Shown here: one piece after another, positions 33,842-41,167 of the stretch
How positions within the stretch are numbered: position 1 is the stretch's first letter
Layout: every line of letters starts with the position of its first letter
Source of the DNA: Bacteroidales bacterium
Lineage (GTDB): Bacteria; Bacteroidota; Bacteroidia; Bacteroidales; F082
NCBI GenBank assembly: GCA_024400395.1
Contig: JAKSMW010000015.1
Span: 1-44,331, forward strand
Direction: 5' to 3'
Length of the DNA: 44,331 nt
Notes under the pieces: model-generated
Told to the model about the DNA's origin: nothing
The model's input: the letters and a program-made list of their open reading frames with translations, nothing else
The model's database searches: none
Program-made: the position numbers and the translations under genes

Positions 33842-35107
33842 ATGAAATTAAGATTTTCGATATATTTTATCTGCATATTGTTGTTTTTCAGCTGCAAGAA
33901 CAATGATAATGAAATGTTTGAGCAAGAGGAGTATGAAAACTGGCCGAAGGTGAACACCGACAGCATTTTCATAAATCTTGACAAAAAAAAGATTGAAGAC
34001 AAAGCTGCGCAGGTTGACAAGGTATTCATCAAGCTGAAGAAAAAAACATCATTTAACGGGGTGATGCTTTACGCGGAAAAAGGACGCGTCGTGTTGGAGA
34101 AGTCGTATGGCGTCAGCAATTTGAGAACACAGAAAGGACAACTGAAAAATGACGATGTCTTCCAGCTCAGTTCGGTCTCGAAGATGTTCACCGCCGAGGC
34201 GATAATGATACTTCACAACCGCGGACTTATTGACTACGATGCTGACATTCAGACATATATCCCGGAATTTCCGTACGAAGGAATCACGACGAGGATGCTT
34301 CTGACACATCGTTCCGGGCTTTCCCGTTATGAGTCGCTCGCCGATGAGCACTGGCCTGACAAAAGAAAATTTTTCACCAACGACGACCTGGTTGAATATT
34401 ATGTGAAATACAAGCCGGACCCTTACACCACCCCCGACCGCACTTTCCATTACTGCAACGTAAACTACGCCTTGCTTGCCAATTTGGTTGAACGCGTCAC
34501 GGGAACGAGTTTCGTTGACTTCATGCAGCACGAGATTTTTGATGTCATCGGGATGAAAAAATCCTTCATTTACGATGCGCCGAAAGACGAGGACATGCCG
34601 ACATATCTGCCATACGAGTGCGTGCAGGGATATTACCTCGGTCGCCGCCGTCCGCGTCAGGCGGAGAACGAATACCTCAACGGAGTGAAAGGCGACAAGA
34701 TAATGTTTTCAAACGTCGAAGACATGTACAGGTTCTGGGTCGCCGTTGACTACGGCCTGCTGGTCCCTGACAGCATTCAGGCCGAGGCGTTCAAGCCGGG
34801 CAGCCCGATTCGCAAAAAGAAACAAGACAACTACGGCTTCGGATGGCGCATGACATACAAACACCCCGACTGCGTTTATCATTTCGGATGGTGGAAAGGC
34901 TATCGCTCGTTCTACATGCGCAACAACAAGGAAGACCGCGTTTTAATCGTCTTGACAAATACCGACAGAGGCCCTAACGCCGATGAATTCTGGAAGTTGC
35001 TGGAAGACAACACTTCATCGTTGGCGCCATCCTCAACCAACATCCACTACATAGAATATGAGGAAGGCTTGAGATTCCCGTACTCGTCATATCTCCTCAG
35101 AGAATAA
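33842..35107 (+). CDS. Serine hydrolase lipoprotein, class C beta-lactamase fold
   Basis: A 421-residue predicted lipoprotein (signal MKLRFSIYFICILLFFSC, lipid Cys 18) of the beta-lactamase class C / penicillin-binding family. I use the ATG at 33842, since an upstream in-frame ATG at 33767 lies before the promoter. The catalytic motifs are present: SVSK (SxxK, about residue 110), YCN in FHYCNVNYALLANL (YxN, about 200) and HFGWWKGY (HxG-type, about 350). Members are peptidases, esterases or cell-wall enzymes; antibiotic resistance is not implied. It converges with the response regulator gene with only 5 bases between stops and no terminator visible. Confidence 0.85.
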   Translation: MKLRFSIYFICILLFFSCKNNDNEMFEQEEYENWPKVNTDSIFINLDKKKIEDKAAQVDKVFIKLKKKTSFNGVMLYAEKGRVVLEKSYGVSNLRTQKGQLKNDDVFQLSSVSKMFTAEAIMILHNRGLIDYDADIQTYIPEFPYEGITTRMLLTHRSGLSRYESLADEHWPDKRKFFTNDDLVEYYVKYKPDPYTTPDRTFHYCNVNYALLANLVERVTGTSFVDFMQHEIFDVIGMKKSFIYDAPKDEDMPTYLPYECVQGYYLGRRRPRQAENEYLNGVKGDKIMFSNVEDMYRFWVAVDYGLLVPDSIQAEAFKPGSPIRKKKQDNYGFGWRMTYKHPDCVYHFGWWKGYRSFYMRNNKEDRVLIVLTNTDRGPNADEFWKLLEDNTSSLAPSSTNIHYIEYEEGLRFPYSSYLLRE

Positions 35108-35112
35108 ACGGG

Positions 35113-35799
35113 TCATTTGTCGGTGAGTTTGTAACCGACCCCGTGAACATTTTCGATGTTGACATTCGGGTCATCGCCGAGTATGTTCCTCAAACGCCCG
35201 ACATAGACATCCATGTTCCGCGCACTGAAATAGTTGTCCTCTTTCCATACAACTTTCAAGGCAACCGGGCGTTCCACCACATGCCCTTTGTTCTCACAGA
35301 ACAGATGCAGAAGATCCAACTCCTTGGTTGTCAACTTGTATTCCTTGTCATTACGAGTCAACATGTGCCTCACGGTGTCAAGCTGATAGGAACCTATCCT
35401 GAAGAAATGCTGGCTTTTCGCCCCGATTTTAGTCCTTTTCCAGATGGCCTCGATGCGCAGAAGAAGCTCTTCCATGTTGAAAGGTTTTGTGATGTAGTCG
35501 TCGGCACCTATTTCAAAACCGCGGAGGATATCGGACCGAAGCGATTTTCCGGTGAGAAAAACAATCGGGATTTCCTTGTCGGATGCGCGCACAAACTTTG
35601 CAAATTCAAAGCCGTCAATCCCTGACATTACTACATCCGTGATTATCAAGTCAAAAACGTCATTCTCAAAAAAATCCTTTGCGGTGATGCCATCGTGACA
35701 TAAGACACTCGAAAAACCGTGCGAAGCCAAAAAAGACTTCAAGATTGTCCCAAGACATTTGTCGTCTTCAACAATCAAAATTCGTAATGACTTTTTCAT
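35113..35799 (-). CDS. OmpR/PhoB-type response regulator
   Basis: A 228-residue two-component regulator. The receiver domain (1-120) has the acidic pair (VEDD), the phospho-acceptor Asp in DLIITDVVMSG (about residue 55), Thr in FLTGKS (about 83) and Lys in ADDYITKPFN (about 105). The C-terminal winged-helix domain (about 130-228) ends in DVYVGRLRNILGDDPNVNIE and VHGVGYKL. It lies 15 bases after the histidine kinase gene, so the two form one unit. It is not the PorX type, which carries a PglZ domain. Target genes cannot be read from the sequence. Confidence 0.93.
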   Translation of the reverse strand: MKKSLRILIVEDDKCLGTILKSFLASHGFSSVLCHDGITAKDFFENDVFDLIITDVVMSGIDGFEFAKFVRASDKEIPIVFLTGKSLRSDILRGFEIGADDYITKPFNMEELLLRIEAIWKRTKIGAKSQHFFRIGSYQLDTVRHMLTRNDKEYKLTTKELDLLHLFCENKGHVVERPVALKVVWKEDNYFSARNMDVYVGRLRNILGDDPNVNIENVHGVGYKLTDK

Positions 35800-35814
35800 A
35801 TACTGAAGTTTTTG

Positions 35815-36486
35815 TTATACAATAACAGGCAGTGTTATCGAGAAAACCGAGCCTCTGCCCTCTTTACTCTCAACCGAAATTGTTCCATTAATCCGATGTA
35901 GATTTCTCTTCAAGAAATACAATCCCACACCCGTGTCCGACAGGCTCTCATCCGAATGAGTTCCATCACTGCAACAACCTCCCTCAAAAATAGATTTCAA
36001 TCTGACATCAGCGATTCCTATGCCGTTGTCGGAAAAACTTATACGAATTTTATCACCAATATTGGAAGTGGAAATATTGATTTTCAAAGGACGTTCAGAC
36101 CTATATTTTCTGGCGTTTTCAATCAATTCCCTGAAAGCAGATTCGATGTATTCCGCATTCCCTTTCACTTTGTGCCGCGACGCCATCATATATAATCCAA
36201 ATTCATTGAAATCAACACTTCTCACAACATTTTCGAGAATTTCATTTATATCACAATATTGATTTATGTTTATATCGAAATAATTGTCTTTCAAGGAGTT
36301 AATTGTTTTTGTGATGAGATTTTTCATCCGAAAACACTCATTTATTATCATGGTCAAATACGACTCTTTAGCTTCATTATCAATATTTTGCGTTCTGATT
36401 ATATCTGCGGCAAGCATAACCGTCGTCAGCGGACTTTTCAATTCATGAAAAGCATTGGTCACATATTCAAATCTTTCGTCCTCCAT
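35815..36486 (-). CDS. Sensorless histidine kinase
   Basis: A 223-residue kinase made only of the dimerisation/phosphoacceptor domain (FHELKSPLTTVM, His about residue 14) and the ATP-binding domain (ELIENARKYRSE, FSDNGIGIAD, TGVGLYFLKR, GRGSVFSITLP). No membrane helix or sensor domain is present. I place the start at the ATG at 36486 because the promoter (36510-36537) excludes the longer frame beginning at 36537. It is probably cytoplasmic and must receive its signal from a partner or from cell physiology. It is the partner of the regulator downstream. A similar short kinase could also be a degraded remnant, but all core boxes are intact. Confidence 0.88.
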   Translation of the reverse strand: MEDERFEYVTNAFHELKSPLTTVMLAADIIRTQNIDNEAKESYLTMIINECFRMKNLITKTINSLKDNYFDININQYCDINEILENVVRSVDFNEFGLYMMASRHKVKGNAEYIESAFRELIENARKYRSERPLKINISTSNIGDKIRISFSDNGIGIADVRLKSIFEGGCCSDGTHSDESLSDTGVGLYFLKRNLHRINGTISVESKEGRGSVFSITLPVIV

Positions 36487-36509
36487 AGTCACGTTACTAA
36501 TTGATGCCA

Positions 36510-36537
36510 CAAAGATAGAAATTAAATTTTTATGCAA
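36510..36537 (-). promoter_or_regulatory. Promoter of the histidine kinase-regulator operon
   Basis: Minus strand TTG (36535-36537), 17-base spacer, TATCTTTG (36510-36517). Transcription would start near 36503, which decides the start codon at 36486. Confidence 0.6.
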
Positions 36538-36642
36538 TCTTAAAAAAATTGTAAAAAACTACATTTTTTATTGTTTTTTACATTTTTTTCATTATAAGAC
36601 AAAAAATCTTAAAAAAATTAACTTTAGTTCAAAATAATGTTG

Positions 36643-36650
36643 TATTTTTG
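36643..36650 (+). promoter_or_regulatory. Putative -7 element of the small RNA upstream of pgi
   Basis: TATTTTTG, followed about 7 bases later by the first base of a stable hairpin. The -33 region (CTTTAG) is weak. Confidence 0.5.
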
Positions 36651-36655
36651 CGGTG

Positions 36656-36769
36656 CGAAACAACGTTCATCCATAGTTCTCTTGAGAGCTAACGTTGTTC
36701 GTAAAGGTTTCATAAATTTTGGTTTTTGGTTCTGGAGACCTCCCACGCTCAATGGGGGGTCTCTTTTTT
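36656..36769 (+). ncRNA. Candidate small RNA or leader RNA, two hairpins
   Basis: The first hairpin pairs CGAAACAACGTT (36656-36667) with AACGTTGTTCG (36691-36701), leaving one bulged A, a 7-base bulge (CATCCAT) and an inner stem AGTTCT / AGAGCT closed by CTTG. After a U/G-rich single-stranded stretch comes an intrinsic terminator (36735-36769). The RNA would be about 114 bases. It holds no convincing reading frame. pgi starts 69 bases after it with a possible weak promoter of its own, so this is either an independent small RNA or a terminated leader. The family is not recognised; it lacks the conserved SRP RNA core and is not a tRNA. Confidence 0.6.
36735..36769 (+). terminator. Intrinsic terminator upstream of pgi
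   Basis: GAGACCTCCCA (36735-36745) pairs with TGGGGGGTCTC (36753-36763, one U-G pair) around a 7-base loop, followed by six T's. Confidence 0.85.
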
Positions 36770-36837
36770 ATGGATTTTTTACGTCTTCAGATTCAAATTT
36801 TTTTTGTATTTTCGCAAAAATTTAAACCTATTGCATT

Positions 36838-38190
36838 ATGACAGACATTAAAGTTGAATTAGGACAAATTAAAAATTTTGTATCTGACAATCAAATAGAT
36901 ACGTACAATAAAAAAATACAGGGCACATTCAGGACGATTTACGGCCGCACGGGTGCCGGCAATGATTTTCTCGGCTGGGTCGATCTTCCGTCAAGCATCA
37001 CCGCTGAATTCATGGCCGACATAAAAAACAAGGCTGAAGAATTGCGGAAAAAGTCGGAGGTTTTCGTTGTCATCGGCATTGGCGGTTCGTATCTCGGGGC
37101 GAGGGCGGTCATCGAGGCACTCGTGAATCATTTCTCAAATCTCGTCAAAACCGATTCGCCGAAAGTGATTTTCGCAGGTCACACGATGAGCGAGGATTAC
37201 ATGGCCGACCTTCTGAAACTCCTTGACAGCAAAGACTATTCGATGACGATGATATCGAAATCCGGGACGACGACCGAGCCTGCCGTGGCGTTCCGCATCC
37301 TGAAAAACCACATCGAAAAGAAATACGGAAAAGAAGAAGCCCGCAAACGTATCGTCGCCATCACCGACAAGGCGAAAGGCGCGCTCAAGGTGCTGGCCGA
37401 CAACGAAGGTTACAAGACATACGTCGTGCCTGACAACGTGGGCGGACGTTATTCAGTGCTGACACCAGTCGGCCTCCTTCCTATCGCCGTCGCCGGCATC
37501 GACATCGAGAAATTCATCGGCGGCGCACAACTCATGGAAAGATATTGCATTGAGAATCAAAATGAAAGCAACGTGGCCGCAAAATATGCGGTGGCGCGTC
37601 AGACGTTATATCATCTCGGAAAGACAAACGAAATCCTTGTGAACTACGAGCCTCGTCTGCAATATTTCAGTGAATGGTGGAAGCAGCTCTACGGCGAGAG
37701 CGAAGGCAAGGACGGGAAAGGCATCTTCCCCGCAAGTGTCACATTTACAACCGATTTGCATTCAATGGGACAATATATCCAGGAAGGTCTGCGCAACCTC
37801 ATGGAGACCGTCATCTCTGTCGAGAACCCTGACAGCGACATCCGCATTCCTGAAGACGATGCCAACCTCGACCAGCTCAATTACATCGCCGGACGCCGTC
37901 TTTCAGAAGTCAACCTCACAGCAGAGAAGGCGACAATCCTTGCTCACGTCGATGGCGGCGTGCCAAACATCCGCATCGCAGTGCCGAGAATCGACGCCGA
38001 CATCATGGGGCAACTCATTTATTTCTTCGAAATGGCTTGTGCATTAAGCGGTTACATGCTTGAAGTGAATCCGTTCAACCAACCGGGCGTGGAGGCTTAC
38101 AAGAAGAACATGTTCGCGCTTCTCGGCAAAGCCGGATATGAAGAGTTGAGGGAGAAGTTGTTGGAGGAGAGAGGAGAGATGAGAGATTAG
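36838..38190 (+). CDS. pgi: Glucose-6-phosphate isomerase
   Basis: Pgi interconverts glucose 6-phosphate and fructose 6-phosphate in glycolysis. The 450-residue protein is of the shorter bacterial type. Motifs: FVVIGIGGSYLGARAVIEAL near residue 78, ISKSGTTTEPAVAFRIL near 140, the second signature around GRYSVLTPVGLLPIAVAGID (about 203), and the C-terminal NPFNQPGVEAYKKNMFALLG. The last residues (EERGEMRD) are encoded by the start of a GA-rich tandem repeat that runs through the stop codon. A weak TATTTTCG (36807-36814) may be its promoter. Confidence 0.97.
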   Translation: MTDIKVELGQIKNFVSDNQIDTYNKKIQGTFRTIYGRTGAGNDFLGWVDLPSSITAEFMADIKNKAEELRKKSEVFVVIGIGGSYLGARAVIEALVNHFSNLVKTDSPKVIFAGHTMSEDYMADLLKLLDSKDYSMTMISKSGTTTEPAVAFRILKNHIEKKYGKEEARKRIVAITDKAKGALKVLADNEGYKTYVVPDNVGGRYSVLTPVGLLPIAVAGIDIEKFIGGAQLMERYCIENQNESNVAAKYAVARQTLYHLGKTNEILVNYEPRLQYFSEWWKQLYGESEGKDGKGIFPASVTFTTDLHSMGQYIQEGLRNLMETVISVENPDSDIRIPEDDANLDQLNYIAGRRLSEVNLTAEKATILAHVDGGVPNIRIAVPRIDADIMGQLIYFFEMACALSGYMLEVNPFNQPGVEAYKKNMFALLGKAGYEELREKLLEERGEMRD

Positions 38191-38224
38191 AGATTAGAGA
38201 TGAGAGATTAGAGATGAGAGATTA
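38175..38224. repeat. GA-rich tandem repeat over the pgi stop codon
   Basis: About three copies of an AGAGATGAGAGATTAG-type unit, starting inside the last codons of pgi, including its TAG, and ending 12 bases before the U32 gene. Other genes in the window also have short arrays directly after their stops. Confidence 0.85.
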
Positions 38225-38235
38225 TAGAAGTTCCA

Positions 38236-39495
38236 ATGAGTTTGAATTATAACGACATAGAGGTGATGGCGCCGGTGGGGTCTTACGAGGCCCTGTCGGC
38301 GGCAATCCAAGCGGGTGCGGGTTCGGTGTATTTCGGCATCGGCCGACTGAACATGCGCTCAAAGTCAACGAAGAATTTCACTCTCGACGACCTCCATGTC
38401 ATCTCCGAGATCTGTCACGAACATAACGTGAAGAGCTATGTCACCGTGAACACCGTCGTTTTCGACGAGGAAATTGACGAGATGCATGCACTTCTCGATG
38501 CGGTGAAGTCAAACGACATCTCTGCAATCATCGCCTCCGACCAAAGCGTGATTCAATATGCGAGGAAGATTGGTGTTGAAGTCCACATGTCAACGCAATG
38601 CAACATCACGAATCTTGAGGCGGTGAAATATTATTCGCAATTCGCCGACGTGATTGTCACCGCCCGCGAGTTGAACATCAATCAAGTAAAACACATAACC
38701 GAAGAGATTGAACGTCAACATATTACAGGGCCGAAAGGCGAGTTGGTTAGAATAGAGACATTCTGTCATGGTGCGTTGTGCATGGCCGTTTCCGGGAAAT
38801 GTTACCTGAGCCTTGACAACTTCGGGACGAGTGCCAACCGAGGTGCGTGCGTGCAGCCTTGCCGCCGCGGTTACGAAGTTACCGACCGTGACAAAGAAAT
38901 TACCTTGGCGATTGAAAATGAATATATTATGTCGCCGAAAGACCTCTGCACGCTTCCGTTTTTAGACAGGCTTCTCGCCGCCGGTGTGAAGGTCCTGAAG
39001 ATTGAAGGCCGCGGCCGCTCGCCGGAATACACCAAACTGACAGTCAGCGTCTATCGCGATGCCGTTGACGCGATACGTGACGGCTCGTTCACGGAGGAGA
39101 AAGTCGCCGCCTGGATGGAACGACTCCGCAGCGTCTATAACCGTGACTTCTGGGACGGTTACTACCTCGGCAGGAAAATGGGAGAATGGACAAAGAAATA
39201 CGGATCGCAGGCGACAAAGACAAAACTCTTCGTCGGCACGATAACCAATTTCTTCGCGAAGATAAACGTGGCGGAAATCAGGATGGAGACTCACGAACTC
39301 AACGTCGGCGACGAGATAATGATCATCGGCCCGACAACAGGCGTTTATGAAGATACAATCAAGGAAATCCGTGTTGACCTCCAACCCGTTGAGAAAACCG
39401 TCAAAGGCGAATTATGCTCGATACCGGCACACGACATCGTCAGACGCGGCGATAAAGTTTACAAAATCGTTCCAGGACAAGAAGAAGACAATTAA
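38236..39495 (+). CDS. U32 peptidase-family protein, TrhP/YegQ-like
   Basis: A 419-residue member of the U32 'collagenase-like' family. The N-terminal TIM-barrel opens with EVMAPVGSYEALSAAIQAGA. The U32 signature ETFCHGALCMAVSGKCYLSL (about residue 175) and the further pair GACVQPCRR give the four cysteines that could hold an iron-sulfur cluster. The C-terminal beta domain is present. Despite the family name, characterised relatives of this length (TrhP, RlhA) hydroxylate uridine or cytidine in tRNA or 23S rRNA using prephenate, so an RNA-modification role is more likely than proteolysis. TrhP versus RlhA cannot be settled by eye. The PHP gene follows after 14 bases. Confidence 0.88.
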   Translation: MSLNYNDIEVMAPVGSYEALSAAIQAGAGSVYFGIGRLNMRSKSTKNFTLDDLHVISEICHEHNVKSYVTVNTVVFDEEIDEMHALLDAVKSNDISAIIASDQSVIQYARKIGVEVHMSTQCNITNLEAVKYYSQFADVIVTARELNINQVKHITEEIERQHITGPKGELVRIETFCHGALCMAVSGKCYLSLDNFGTSANRGACVQPCRRGYEVTDRDKEITLAIENEYIMSPKDLCTLPFLDRLLAAGVKVLKIEGRGRSPEYTKLTVSVYRDAVDAIRDGSFTEEKVAAWMERLRSVYNRDFWDGYYLGRKMGEWTKKYGSQATKTKLFVGTITNFFAKINVAEIRMETHELNVGDEIMIIGPTTGVYEDTIKEIRVDLQPVEKTVKGELCSIPAHDIVRRGDKVYKIVPGQEEDN

Positions 39496-39509
39496 ACAAT
39501 ATTTTTTTG

Positions 39510-40352
39510 ATGCAACATTTTAATTTACATACACATAGCACATATTCCGACGGGAAATGCCCGATGGAGGAAACCATTGAGGAAGCTGTAAAACAAGGCC
39601 TTCACACACTCGGTTTCTCCGACCATTCCATGGTCCCGTTTGAAAGCAACGTGTCAATACAAAACGATAAAGTTGACGAATATGTCAACCATTTAAAGGA
39701 ATTGAAAGCCCGCTATTCCGACAAAATCACGATTCTGTCGTCAATGGAAATGGAATTCATCCCCGACATCGTGACCGATTTTCAGAAGACAAAACACGAC
39801 CTCGGCCTCGACTATCTCATTGGTTCCGTGCATCTTGTAGGAACCGACCCCGAACATCTCTGGTTCATCGACGGGAAAAACATAGAGCCATACGATGAAG
39901 GATTGCGTGATTATTTCGGAGGCGACATCCGCAAAGGCGTGCGCGCTTATTTCGACCAGGAAAACCTGATGATTGAGACGGAGAAATTCGACATCATCGG
40001 ACATTTCGACAAGATTAAGATGAACGCACGCGGCCGTTATTTCCAAGAAGACGAGAAATGGTACCGCGACATGGTTCTGGAAACGCTTGACTTGATAAAA
40101 CAACATGATTTGATTGTGGAAATCAACACACGCGGACTTTACAAACAGCGTTACAACGGCTTTTATCCGGCGGAATGGCTGCTTCCGCGGATGAAAGAAT
40201 TGAATGTTCCCGTCGTCATTTCATCTGACGCACATAAATATTTCGAACTGACATATTATTTTAAAGAAGCTGAAGAAGCCTTGAAATCGGTCGGTTACAA
40301 AGAAACGATGTGTTTCAGAAACGGGCAATGGGAAAGTGTTTCACTTGATTAA
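39510..40352 (+). CDS. PHP-domain phosphatase, histidinol-phosphatase-like
   Basis: A 280-residue metal-dependent phosphoesterase of the PHP superfamily. The start is taken at the ATG at 39510 (MQHFNLHTHSTYSDG) rather than the TTG at 39507. Metal-binding boxes: HTHSTYSD, GFSDHSMVPF, a Glu in SSMEMEFIPD, IGSVHLVG, DIIGHFDKIK and SSDAHKYFE. The family converts L-histidinol phosphate to histidinol in histidine synthesis, but no other his genes are nearby, so a different phosphate ester is possible. It lies between the U32 and PrsW-like genes in the same direction with short gaps. Confidence 0.82.
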   Translation: MQHFNLHTHSTYSDGKCPMEETIEEAVKQGLHTLGFSDHSMVPFESNVSIQNDKVDEYVNHLKELKARYSDKITILSSMEMEFIPDIVTDFQKTKHDLGLDYLIGSVHLVGTDPEHLWFIDGKNIEPYDEGLRDYFGGDIRKGVRAYFDQENLMIETEKFDIIGHFDKIKMNARGRYFQEDEKWYRDMVLETLDLIKQHDLIVEINTRGLYKQRYNGFYPAEWLLPRMKELNVPVVISSDAHKYFELTYYFKEAEEALKSVGYKETMCFRNGQWESVSLD

Positions 40353-40370
40353 CAATAATTTATATTTTTA

Positions 40371-41123
40371 ATGGACACGATAAGAATAAACGCAATCATC
40401 CTGGCTCTCGCCATTCTTCCGGTCATCGCACTGATGATTTATGTCTATAAAAGCGACAAATACGAGAAAGAACCCATCGGAATGTTGATTAAAGCGTTCC
40501 TCCTTGGCGTGGTTTCAATTCCATTGGCGTTATGTTGTGACGAAATCTTTGCGGAGATGTTACCTGGCAAAACAGTGTTTTTTGAAGCATTTTTCCAAGC
40601 CGGAATCCCGGAGGAATTAGCAAAATGGGGGCTTTTCATGCTGATAATATGGAAAAACAAGAACTTCAACGAGTTTTTCGACGGCATCGTCTATGCGAGT
40701 TTCATCGGACTCGGATTCGCTTGTGTCGAAAATATCATGTATGTATTTGACAATGAGACATTTAGTTCGGCAATTCACACCGGCGTGATGAGAGCCTTAC
40801 TTTCAGTTCCGGGACATTTCCTCTTTGCCGTGATAATGGGCTATTATTTCGGCTTGGCGAAATTCAAAGAAAAAGGAAAATTCAAGTTCTTGATATTCAG
40901 CATTTTATTCCCAATTTTGGCACATGGGCTGTTTGATTACATGCTGATGCTTTCGTCAGCTTTCGCCGAACAAAATGTCGAATGGTTGGGCTTGCTGCTC
41001 TACGTTTTATTCATTTATCTTGACATAAAACTGTGGAAAATATGCCTGAAACACATCAGGAAAATGCAGGAAGAAAGCCGTATTGAACACAACAACGACA
41101 TTTTCAAGAAAATTTTCGGGTGA
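40371..41123 (+). CDS. PrsW-type intramembrane metalloprotease
   Basis: A 250-residue polytopic membrane protein with about seven helices. The family boxes are visible: PEELAKWGLFML (EE motif, about residue 81), ACVENIMYVF (about 120), a His in VPGHFLFAVIMGYYFG (about 149) and HGLFDYMLML (about 185). PrsW cuts the anti-sigma factor RsiW in Bacillus; in Bacteroidota the substrate is unknown. Together with rseP elsewhere in the window it gives two intramembrane proteases. Its end overlaps a spurious upstream extension of the next gene, whose true start is at 41168. Confidence 0.88.
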   Translation: MDTIRINAIILALAILPVIALMIYVYKSDKYEKEPIGMLIKAFLLGVVSIPLALCCDEIFAEMLPGKTVFFEAFFQAGIPEELAKWGLFMLIIWKNKNFNEFFDGIVYASFIGLGFACVENIMYVFDNETFSSAIHTGVMRALLSVPGHFLFAVIMGYYFGLAKFKEKGKFKFLIFSILFPILAHGLFDYMLMLSSAFAEQNVEWLGLLLYVLFIYLDIKLWKICLKHIRKMQEESRIEHNNDIFKKIFG

Positions 41124-41167
41124 TTTTGCATTTAAATTTTGATGAAAATAAATTAAATTATAAAAAA

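Noticed and set aside
35113-35799. PorX, the T9SS response regulator
   Set aside because: PorX has a receiver joined to a PglZ-type domain and is much longer. This protein has a winged-helix output domain.
36656-36769. SRP RNA, tmRNA or tRNA
   Set aside because: The conserved SRP loop, the tRNA T-loop motif and a CCA end are absent. Identification as a 6S-type RNA cannot be decided by eye.
41120-41167. Longer start for the S46 peptidase overlapping the PrsW-like gene
   Set aside because: The extra residues precede a complete signal peptide beginning at the ATG at 41168.
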